Shown one piece after another: positions 1 through 5,111 of a stretch of DNA of 6,371 nucleotides (position 1 is its first letter; each line of letters opens with the position of its first letter). The position numbers and the translations under genes were made by a program. Below the pieces are notes generated by a model. It made no database searches, was not told the DNA's origin, and worked only from the letters and a program-made list of their open reading frames with translations. The stretch is taken from contig JAFTEK010000317.1 in NCBI GenBank assembly GCA_017453705.1, forward strand, positions 1 to 6,371. Reading direction: 5' to 3'. Source of the DNA: Treponema sp. (GTDB lineage Bacteria; Spirochaetota; Spirochaetia; Treponematales; Treponemataceae).

Positions 1-1
1 C

Positions 2-724
2 GGTGCTTATGACGAGGACTTTGCCAAGGACCACCAGAGCCGCATACTGTGCAACTTTACCGGCAAATTCTCGGACGTAATCACGCTCGCCCACGAGCTG
101 GGACACGCCTTCCACTTTTCCTGCATGAAAGGGAAAAGCCCCCTGTTCTTTGACTACCCTATGACCCTGGCAGAGACAGCTTCAACCTTTGCAGAGACCT
201 TGGTAAAGCAGGACATGATAGCCAAAGCATCCGATGAAGACAAAGGCATTTTAATCGAGATGGATCTTCAGGACGTGAGCCAAGTTTTAGTGGACATATT
301 GTCCCGCTTCTACTTTGAGAGAGCCGTTTTTGCGGAACGCGAGAAAGGAGAGCTTTCTGCGGACGACTTCTGCCGACTTATGGCGGAGGCACAAGAGAAG
401 AGCTATGGTGACGGCCTGTGTGATGAGAGACACGAATATATGTGGGCTGTCAAGTGCCACTATTACAGCACGGAGCTGGACTTCTACAACTTTCCTTATG
501 CGTTTGGCCAGCTTTTTGCGGCTTCACTTTATGCCAAGTACCGCAAGGAAGGATCGGCTTTCACGGCGACTTACGAAAACCTTCTTGCCGACACAGGCAG
601 CATGTCATGTGAAGACCTGTGTGCCAAGGCGGGATTTGACATCCGTGACAAGGCATTTTGGAAAAGCGGCATAGACATTTATGCAGAGGAAGTAGAAACA
701 CTGTTGAGGCTCTATGAAAACTGA
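2..724 (+). CDS. pepF: Oligoendopeptidase F (M3B zinc metallopeptidase), C-terminal part
   Basis: The 5' end lies outside the window; 240 residues of the C-terminal catalytic part are visible in the frame that starts at base 2. The zinc motif H-E-L-G-H sits at visible residues 31-35, inside LAHELGHAFHFS. The third zinc ligand is E58, in the segment MTLAETASTFAETL. Near the C-terminus, residues with the pattern DFYNFPYAFGQLFA match the substrate-binding end of PepF-type M3B enzymes. Members of this family are cytoplasmic peptidases that cut short oligopeptides; the visible part shows no signal or membrane segment. The stop codon overlaps the start of the downstream ribonuclease gene by 11 bases, so the two are probably co-transcribed and translationally coupled. 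Family assignment is firm. The exact substrate, the N-terminal length (full-length members are usually near 600 residues) and the promoter cannot be seen. Confidence 0.93.
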   Translation, partial: GAYDEDFAKDHQSRILCNFTGKFSDVITLAHELGHAFHFSCMKGKSPLFFDYPMTLAETASTFAETLVKQDMIAKASDEDKGILIEMDLQDVSQVLVDILSRFYFERAVFAEREKGELSADDFCRLMAEAQEKSYGDGLCDERHEYMWAVKCHYYSTELDFYNFPYAFGQLFAASLYAKYRKEGSAFTATYENLLADTGSMSCEDLCAKAGFDIRDKAFWKSGIDIYAEEVETLLRLYEN

Positions 725-1421
725 ATCAGACAACAAAGGCAAAAGCAAGGACTGGAACAAGACGCGGAAAATCCTCTCCATAGTCGTCATCGTCCTGCTG
801 GCAATCGTCGCCTTCAGGAAGTGGTCGCGGGGAGAGGAGAACGGAAACGCGGAACTTATATGCGGGGCGGACAAACCGACTGTCGCGGTCCTGCTTCCCG
901 GCACAGAGCCGTCAAACACGGAGACGGTGCAAGCACCTGCTCTTGCCGAGCCTGATGAAGCCCAGGCAGCCGATGACTCTCCCGTCCAGCCGGCAACCCC
1001 TGACTGGTACGGTTTGTCAGCAGGTGACACGCCCCTTCTTGAAGAAATCACAGATGGCACACCCTCCCTGTCCATAAACGGCCAGTACACGACAAAGGAT
1101 GACGTGGCACTCTACATCCACCTCTACGGTCATCTCCCTGACAACTTCATCACAAAGGCTGAGGCACGAAAGCTGGGCTGGGGTGATAAATACTCCAGCG
1201 TTGACGACGCGGCTCCCGGAAAGAGCATAGGCGGAGACCGTTTTGGCAACAGGGAAGGACTGCTCCCCAAAAAGGCAGGACGTACTTACACCGAGTGTGA
1301 CATAGACACAATGGGAAAGAAATCTCGCGGGGCAAAGAGAATCGTGTTCTCCAACGACGGGCTTATCTATTACACCGGGGATCACTACGAGACATTTGAG
1401 CTGCTCTACGGCAGTGAATAA
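714..1421 (+). CDS. Membrane-anchored barnase-type guanyl-specific ribonuclease (toxin)
   Basis: This 235-residue protein has three parts. Residues 1-19 are a basic, polar N-terminus. Residues 20-34 are one hydrophobic segment (ILSIVVIVLLAIVAF). Residues 35-118 form an Ala/Pro/Glu-rich linker, followed by a barnase domain at about 125-233. Aligned by eye to Bacillus barnase, the catalytic and binding residues are kept: K148 (barnase K27), N179-R180-E181 (N58-R59-E60, guanine and inhibitor contact), E194 (E73, general base), R205 (R83), R209 (R87) and H224 (H102, general acid). The blocks LPDNFITKAEA, PGKSIGGD and DHYETF are nearly identical to barnase. The expected activity is cleavage of RNA 3' of guanosine. 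Export or periplasmic display is inferred from the hydrophobic segment; no clear signal-peptidase site follows it. A GAGG at 706-709 precedes the ATG by 4 bases, and the start overlaps pepF. A barstar homologue follows directly, which supports a toxin-immunity pair. Confidence 0.93.
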   Translation: MKTESDNKGKSKDWNKTRKILSIVVIVLLAIVAFRKWSRGEENGNAELICGADKPTVAVLLPGTEPSNTETVQAPALAEPDEAQAADDSPVQPATPDWYGLSAGDTPLLEEITDGTPSLSINGQYTTKDDVALYIHLYGHLPDNFITKAEARKLGWGDKYSSVDDAAPGKSIGGDRFGNREGLLPKKAGRTYTECDIDTMGKKSRGAKRIVFSNDGLIYYTGDHYETFELLYGSE

Positions 1422-1435
1422 GGAAACAGGACAAT

Positions 1436-1753
1436 ATGGACTCTAGCGACAAAGGATTATCTTTACCCAGAGAAGATAGCAGCACAAAACACTACACGGT
1501 AGACCTGTCCCAAGTCACTGACAAGGAAAGCCTGCACGAGCAACTTGTACAAAGCCTGCCATTGCCGGAGTATTACGGAAGGAACTTGGATGCCCTCTAT
1601 GACTGCCTGCGTGACGCACATGAGACATGGAACATAACCTTCACAGGCTGTGCCCATGCGGAGGCCGTTCTTGCCGGATACTTCCTGGCATTCAAGGAGA
1701 CACTTGAGGACGTACAGGAGGCATCAGACAGCGTTCATAGCAAATTTGAGTAG
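1436..1753 (+). CDS. Barstar-family ribonuclease inhibitor (immunity protein)
   Basis: This 105-residue protein has no signal peptide or membrane segment and should be cytoplasmic. Residues 42-58 (LPLPEYYGRNLDALYDC and the following L) match the core inhibitor helix of barstar. Aligned by eye, Y46-Y47 correspond to barstar Y29-Y30, D52 to D35, D56 to D39 (the residue that sits in the barnase active site) and E88 to E76. Differences from barstar include R49 for E32, Y55 for W38 and A61 for W44, so the interface may be specific to its own partner. The C-terminal beta strand is short (SVHSKFE). The first 18 residues extend beyond the barstar core. The gene starts 14 bases after the ribonuclease stop, with AGGA sites at 1421-1424 and 1428-1431. 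Its expected job is to inhibit ribonuclease molecules that remain in, or enter, the cytoplasm. Confidence 0.9.
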   Translation: MDSSDKGLSLPREDSSTKHYTVDLSQVTDKESLHEQLVQSLPLPEYYGRNLDALYDCLRDAHETWNITFTGCAHAEAVLAGYFLAFKETLEDVQEASDSVHSKFE

Positions 1754-1778
1754 TTGACACGAGATGTAAATCAACGAT

Positions 1779-1852
1779 GTCCAAAACCGCACTATTTCAA
1801 CAATTTTGGACTCGTCACCTGTTCGGAAAACTCAGTTCCCGAGCAGGTCCAA
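1779..1852 (+). promoter_or_regulatory. Leader with competing inverted repeats upstream of the membrane-protein gene
   Basis: GTCCAAAA (1779-1786) is the perfect complement of TTTTGGAC (1804-1811). A second stem pairs ACCTGTTCGG (1817-1826) with CCGAGCAGGT (1839-1848): ten pairs, one of them G-U, with a 12-base loop. GTCCAA at 1847-1852 can also pair with TTGGAC at 1806-1811, so alternative folds compete. No U-tract follows either stem, so this does not look like a simple terminator. It lies between the barstar stop and the ribosome binding site at 1861. Regulation of the next gene is inferred; no known riboswitch class was recognised. Confidence 0.4.
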
Positions 1853-1860
1853 TATTTGCA

Positions 1861-1867
1861 AAAGGAG
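1861..1867 (+). promoter_or_regulatory. Strong ribosome binding site deciding the start at 1877
   Basis: AAAGGAG lies 9 bases before ATG 1877. It favours this start over the in-frame TTG at 1754, which abuts the barstar stop codon, has no such site, and would add 41 residues that do not resemble a signal or a domain. Confidence 0.85.
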
Positions 1868-1876
1868 TTTTTTATT

Positions 1877-2614
1877 ATGGACAACAGCAGCAAAAGTCAA
1901 ATTGAAGAGCTTTCCAAGCACTTCAGCATCTTATACATCCTAATTCTGGCATTCGCATTCCTACTGGCAAGCAGGATGTTCTTCCCCTCTCGGGCAGCCA
2001 TGAACGACGCGGGGGCATTCGTAGCGGGTGCGCTGGCGGGGCTTGCAGTGTCAGCAATCGTAAACAAGAAAAGCCAGAAGGCCAAGCTCCTTGCCCTGAC
2101 ATTCTGCATCACGGTTTTTGCAATCCTGTACGGGGCTGGCAAATACTGGACATCTGACGCGCACATTGTCAAATCCGAATGGCCAGTCCACAGCATGGGA
2201 AGTTCTGAATTCTCATATCCCGGTAAATTCAAACCATACAACATGAAAGGAGCTGCCCTTGCAAATGGCTCTGTGGACGTTTATTCCAACGACAACTACA
2301 AGAGGCTCGTCTGCTATTACATATACGACTTTGGCTCAGGAGATGTTGACGGTGATGCCCTTCTCTCCAACAACGTCTCGGTTATGCTGAACAGCCTTCA
2401 TGCAAAAGACCCCTCAGTTTCCAAAACCGATACGGATGGAAAAATGACCAGGGTGCAGTATGAATACATTATAAACGGGAAAAAACTCACAGGCTGTGCC
2501 GGTATATTCGTTGATGGCAACCATGCAGAGCTTGTAACTTTCTACCCTGTAAGCAAAGCCGTTTCATCCAGCTTCTTGGAAAAAGTCTACGAAGGAATAA
2601 AGCAAGCAAAGTAG
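1877..2614 (+). CDS. Unrecognised membrane protein: three N-terminal helices plus soluble C-terminal domain
   Basis: I do not recognise this 245-residue protein. Three hydrophobic segments lie at about residues 16-32, 45-62 and 70-87. The second is rich in Gly and Ala (AGAFVAGALAGLAVSA) and is followed by a basic loop (NKKSQKAK). Residues from about 98 to 245 form a soluble domain that begins SEFSYPGKF and alternates short hydrophobic strands with turns, ending in an amphipathic helix. The pattern loosely recalls PsbP/DcrB (DUF1795)-like folds, but that is only an impression. By the positive-inside rule the basic loop between helices 2 and 3 would be cytoplasmic, which puts the soluble domain outside the inner membrane. 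The gene follows barstar after 123 bases and ends before a terminator hairpin, so it could be the last gene of the pepF-ribonuclease-inhibitor unit or have its own promoter. A role in ribonuclease delivery or immunity is possible but not shown. Confidence 0.8.
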   Translation: MDNSSKSQIEELSKHFSILYILILAFAFLLASRMFFPSRAAMNDAGAFVAGALAGLAVSAIVNKKSQKAKLLALTFCITVFAILYGAGKYWTSDAHIVKSEWPVHSMGSSEFSYPGKFKPYNMKGAALANGSVDVYSNDNYKRLVCYYIYDFGSGDVDGDALLSNNVSVMLNSLHAKDPSVSKTDTDGKMTRVQYEYIINGKKLTGCAGIFVDGNHAELVTFYPVSKAVSSSFLEKVYEGIKQAK

Positions 2615-2620
2615 AAGAAC

Positions 2621-2661
2621 AAAAAAAAGGGCTGACCCAGTTCTTATGGGCAGCCCTTCTT
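2621..2661 (-). terminator. Intrinsic terminator between convergent units, strongest on the minus strand
   Basis: AAGGGCTG (2627-2634) pairs with CAGCCCTT (2651-2658), and CCC (2636-2638) with GGG (2648-2650), around one bulged A and a 9-base loop. On the minus strand the stem is followed by a run of eight T, which fits termination of the M48 transcript about 75 bases after its stop. On the plus strand the tail is only TTCTTGCC, so it may also end the membrane-protein transcript, with lower efficiency. Confidence 0.85.
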
Positions 2662-2706
2662 GCCTGCTATTGTAATCATTTTCCCTAAAAACCGCTGGAA
2701 GCATGT

Positions 2707-2732
2707 TTTAGAGATGCCCTTTAGAGATGCCC
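2707..2732. repeat. Perfect 13-bp tandem duplication
   Basis: TTTAGAGATGCCC occurs twice in direct contact, at 2707-2719 and 2720-2732. It lies in the 3' untranslated region, directly after the stop codon of the minus-strand M48 gene. It looks like a recent slippage duplication; no function is evident. Confidence 0.9.
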
Positions 2733-2733
2733 A

Positions 2734-3591
2734 CTATTTCTTTTTCTTGAGCGTCTCTTTATAAAGAGGATAGACGGTCTCAGCAACAGAAGTAAGGTTC
2801 TTTATGCGGTTGTCATTGGACGGGTGGGTGGAAAGAATCTGGGGAACGGAACTTCCGCCGAGCTTATTCATCTTTTCCCACACCTTTATGGCCTCGTGGG
2901 GGTCATACCCGGCTCTGGCCATAAGTTCCGTGCCCATGTTGTCGGCCTCTGTCTCACATTCACGGCTGAAAGGCAAGGTGAGACCGTACTGAGTACCCAG
3001 CACCAGGACGGTCTGCCCCACATCCCCAAGCCCCGCAACCTGCGAAACCACAGAGATGCCTGCGTTCTGTAAAGCCTGCTTGCTGGCCTGCTCACGGCTA
3101 TGCTCCTTGAGGGCATGAGCTATTTCGTGCCCCATGACGGCGGCCAGCTCCCCATCAGTAAGCTCAAGGGAGTCAATGATTCCAGTGTAGACGACAATCT
3201 TACCGCCCGGCATACACCAAGCATTAACCGTCTCTTCCTTTATAACGTTAACCTGCCAATCCCACTTGAGGGCATCCTCACGGAAAACGCCGGTCTGTGC
3301 TATCAGCTTTTTGGCAACGGCCTGAACCCGGTTGTATACGGCCTTGTCAGTGTTCAGAGTTCCGGCTTTCTCCGCCTCGCTCAGAACCTGGGCATACTGT
3401 TCCTTGGAAGCGTTGTCCATTTCCTCGGCGGAAACAAGGAAAAGCTGCTCACGGTCAGCACCCACTGCACCACTGGACGTGCTGCTGCTCTTGCCAAAGA
3501 GCTTGCTGAAAAAGCCCTTGGCAGACAGGGGGGTGACAGCCAAAGCTGCCGTCAAAAACAAAATATAACTATATCGTTGTAGTCTCTTCAT
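2734..3591 (-). CDS. Periplasmic M48-family zinc metallopeptidase (YcaL/LoiP-like), copy 1
   Basis: This 285-residue protein begins with a Sec signal peptide: a basic start (KRLQR), a hydrophobic core up to about residue 20, and a likely cut after PLSA near residue 24. There is no lipobox cysteine. The M48 catalytic domain carries H155-E156-I-A-H159 in MGHEIAHALKEH and the third ligand motif E213-T-E-A-D217. It also has THPSNDNRI (H256, R262), the conserved segment after the active site. A Ser/Gly spacer (about 33-41) separates signal and domain. Members of this group are envelope quality-control proteases related to E. coli LoiP and YcaL. The protein is about 75% identical by eye, over 236 ungapped residues, to the neighbouring copy. 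It lies 93 bases downstream of that copy in the same direction and is probably co-transcribed from the promoter at 4532-4560. The nearest Shine-Dalgarno-like GGAG is 17 bases from the ATG, an unusually long spacing. It ends with a lysine-rich tail. Confidence 0.93.
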   Translation of the reverse strand: MKRLQRYSYILFLTAALAVTPLSAKGFFSKLFGKSSSTSSGAVGADREQLFLVSAEEMDNASKEQYAQVLSEAEKAGTLNTDKAVYNRVQAVAKKLIAQTGVFREDALKWDWQVNVIKEETVNAWCMPGGKIVVYTGIIDSLELTDGELAAVMGHEIAHALKEHSREQASKQALQNAGISVVSQVAGLGDVGQTVLVLGTQYGLTLPFSRECETEADNMGTELMARAGYDPHEAIKVWEKMNKLGGSSVPQILSTHPSNDNRIKNLTSVAETVYPLYKETLKKKK

Positions 3592-3644
3592 ATTTTATTA
3601 ACAATAATCTCCGTAAAATGTAACTTGAAACAGGCCTAGTGAAA

Positions 3645-3676
3645 CACTGAATAATCCGAATGCGGATTATTCAATG
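3645..3676. other. Intercistronic hairpin between the two M48 genes
   Basis: TGAATAATCCG (3648-3658) and CGGATTATTCA (3663-3673) form a perfect 11-bp stem with a 4-base loop. Two more pairs (3645-3646 with 3675-3676) lie beyond one mismatch. It begins about 9 bases after the stop of the upstream M48 gene on the minus strand. No real U-tract follows on either strand, so a leaky terminator, an mRNA-stabilising hairpin or a dyad operator are all possible. Confidence 0.7.
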
Positions 3677-3684
3677 TTAACTCC

Positions 3685-4491
3685 CTAGTGTCTTGCTGAT
3701 ATATAGAGGGGATAGACGGTCTCCGCCACACCAGTCAGATTCTTTATTCGAGAATCATTGGACGGGTGCGTTGAAAGAATCTGAGGGGTTGAGCTTCCGC
3801 CAAGCGCATTCATCTTGTTCCAGACGTTTATCGCCTCGTGGGGGTCATATCCGGCTCTGGCCATAAGCTCCGTGCCCATATTATCAGCCTCGGTCTCACA
3901 CTTACGGCTAAACGGCAGGGTAAGCCCATACTGGACCCCTAAGGCAAGGGCCAGGTTCCCAAGATCCCCCAGACCTGCTATCTCAGAAACAACAGAAACC
4001 CCGATGCTTGAAAGAACCTGCTTGCTGGCCTGTTCACGGCTATGCTCTTTAAGGGCATGTGAAATCTCATGCCCCATTATCGCAGCAAGCTCGCCATCAG
4101 TCAGGTTAAGGGATTCAATAATCCCGGTGTAAACGACTATCTTTCCACCAGGCATACACCATGCGTTTATAGTGTCCTCCTGAATAACATTCACCTGCCA
4201 GTTCCAACGGAGTGCATCCTCCCGGAACACCCCAACCTGGGCTATCAGGCGGTTGGCTATATTCCTAACCCTGGCTGTAGTGGCCGCATTGGGATTCAGA
4301 GTTCCACTGGACTTGGCTTCGGCAAGGACTTCCGCATAAGAAGAATCCGCCTGCTGGTTCATCGTGGCCTCGCTCACGAGCATCACCTGGCTTCTGTCCG
4401 CACCGACGGCACCACCGCCAGTCGTGCTCATACATGCAGAGAAGGCAAATGATGCCAGGACAAAAGCAAAAACATTAAAAAGCTTTTTCAT
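3685..4491 (-). CDS. M48-family zinc metallopeptidase lipoprotein (YcaL/LoiP-like), copy 2
   Basis: With the start at 4491 the protein has 268 residues. It opens with a lipoprotein signal peptide (MKKLFNVFAFVLASFAFSAC), which puts the lipidated cysteine at residue 20. The lipobox F-S-A-C is relaxed at position -3, as is often seen in spirochaetes. A Gly/Thr spacer precedes the M48 domain, which has H141-E142-I-S-H145, E199-T-E-A-D203 and THPSNDSRI at 241-249. The expected role is a membrane-tethered protease for misfolded envelope proteins. A longer in-frame start at 4560 is rejected: it would overlap the promoter, and AAGGAGG stands 8 bases before 4491. This is the first gene of a leftward unit with its paralogue. 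The C-terminal halves of the two proteins are nearly identical, while the N-termini and spacers differ. Confidence 0.93.
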   Translation of the reverse strand: MKKLFNVFAFVLASFAFSACMSTTGGGAVGADRSQVMLVSEATMNQQADSSYAEVLAEAKSSGTLNPNAATTARVRNIANRLIAQVGVFREDALRWNWQVNVIQEDTINAWCMPGGKIVVYTGIIESLNLTDGELAAIMGHEISHALKEHSREQASKQVLSSIGVSVVSEIAGLGDLGNLALALGVQYGLTLPFSRKCETEADNMGTELMARAGYDPHEAINVWNKMNALGGSSTPQILSTHPSNDSRIKNLTGVAETVYPLYISARH

Positions 4492-4499
4492 TTCAAGAA

Positions 4500-4506
4500 C
4501 CTCCTT
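4500..4506 (-). promoter_or_regulatory. Consensus ribosome binding site for M48 copy 2
   Basis: On the minus strand AAGGAGG lies 8 bases before ATG 4491. It fixes the start so that the lipoprotein signal becomes the true N-terminus. Confidence 0.9.
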
Positions 4507-4531
4507 AGGCTTCTTTCTTCCATAACAAATG

Positions 4532-4560
4532 AGTATAATGCAGATTACTGCCACCTTCAA
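4532..4560 (-). promoter_or_regulatory. Sigma70-like promoter for the M48 pair
   Basis: On the minus strand, TTGAAG (-35, 4555-4560) and TATACT (-10, 4532-4537) are separated by exactly 17 bases. The expected transcript starts near 4525 and gives a leader of about 35 bases containing the AAGGAGG site. The -35 box overlaps one of the CTTGA half-sites. Confidence 0.75.
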
Positions 4561-4583
4561 GATAGAACTTGACAGAACTTGAA
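4556..4583. promoter_or_regulatory. Three CTTGA half-sites shared by divergent promoters (putative operator)
   Basis: AGAACTTGA is repeated at 4564-4572 and 4574-4582, with a period of 10 bp, about one helical turn. TTCAAG at 4556-4561 is the inverted copy of CTTGAA at 4578-4583. The sites overlap the -35 boxes of both divergent promoters, which is where a repressor or activator could act on both. No matching regulator is encoded in the window. Operator function is inferred. Confidence 0.4.
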
Positions 4584-4597
4584 AAAAAATCCATATT
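4569..4597 (+). promoter_or_regulatory. Sigma70-like promoter for the DUF456-pbpC unit
   Basis: A consensus -35 TTGACA (4569-4574) is followed after 17 bases by CATATT (4592-4597), a 4-of-6 match to the -10 consensus. The predicted start near 4604 leaves only about 10 bases of leader before ATG 4614. The spacer includes a run of eight A. Confidence 0.65.
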
Positions 4598-4613
4598 CCG
4601 CTAAATTTGTCTC

Positions 4614-5105
4614 ATGGGCGTGTTGGATATAGTTCTTATTGTGGCGGCAAGCCTTCTTTTTGCCATAGGACTCATCGGCTGCATAATACCGGGCATTCCC
4701 GGAATTCCCATCTGCTTTGGCGGGCTGCTCACAGGACACTTCATCCATTCAAAAGACGGCATAAGCACCACAGTCCTTATTGTGGCAGGCATAGTATGTG
4801 TCATTGTCGAAGTCATCAACTATCTGGTTCCTTCATATTTTACACAAAAATCCGGAGGCTCCAAAGCCGGAGGAATAGGCAGTATGCTGGGAGTGCTCGC
4901 CGGAGTGCTGACAGGACAAATATTGCTCATATTCCTGGGTCCCTTCATAGGTGCCCTTATCGGGGAAATAATCCACGATGCAAGTGACTTCAAGAGAGCC
5001 TTCCGCTCCGCCTGCTACTCCTTCCTCGGTTTCATCACAGGAACAGGCCTCAAGCTCATCACCGGAAGCTGCCTTCTTATCCTGTTCATCAGGTCTTTAA
5101 TTTAG
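4614..5105 (+). CDS. DUF456 family small integral membrane protein
   Basis: This 163-residue protein is hydrophobic throughout. Membrane segments lie at about 3-25, 28-44, 51-73, 86-120 (Gly-rich, possibly two passes or a hairpin) and 133-158. The segment GLIGCIIPGIPGIPICFGG near residues 19-37, and the stretch from the Lys/Gly-rich SGGSKAGG through GPFIGALIGE at 80-118, match the DUF456 pattern. The function of this family is unknown. Translation probably starts at ATG 4614. No Shine-Dalgarno site is visible upstream and the predicted leader is very short; GTG 4620 and TTG 4623 are alternative starts. The stop is 6 bases before the pbpC start, so the two genes almost certainly share a transcript. 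That suggests, without proof, a link to cell-wall synthesis or envelope structure. Confidence 0.9.
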   Translation: MGVLDIVLIVAASLLFAIGLIGCIIPGIPGIPICFGGLLTGHFIHSKDGISTTVLIVAGIVCVIVEVINYLVPSYFTQKSGGSKAGGIGSMLGVLAGVLTGQILLIFLGPFIGALIGEIIHDASDFKRAFRSACYSFLGFITGTGLKLITGSCLLILFIRSLI

Positions 5106-5111
5106 ATACTG

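Noticed and set aside
605..1385. Minus-strand open frames opposite the ribonuclease gene
   Set aside because: They overlap a gene with clear barnase homology and show no domain or start signal of their own.
1754..1782. TTGACA at 1754-1759 as the -35 of a promoter for the membrane protein
   Set aside because: No acceptable -10 box lies 15-19 bases downstream.
1754..1876. N-terminal extension of the membrane protein from TTG 1754
   Set aside because: There is no ribosome binding site, it abuts the barstar stop codon, and a strong AAAGGAG precedes ATG 1877.
3592..3644. Separate promoter for M48 copy 1
   Set aside because: Best candidates (GTTTCA, 17 bases, TACATT on the minus strand) match only weakly, so none is annotated.
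4492..4560. Longer start for M48 copy 2 at 4560
   Set aside because: It would run through the -10 and -35 boxes and bury the lipoprotein signal; a consensus ribosome binding site supports 4491.
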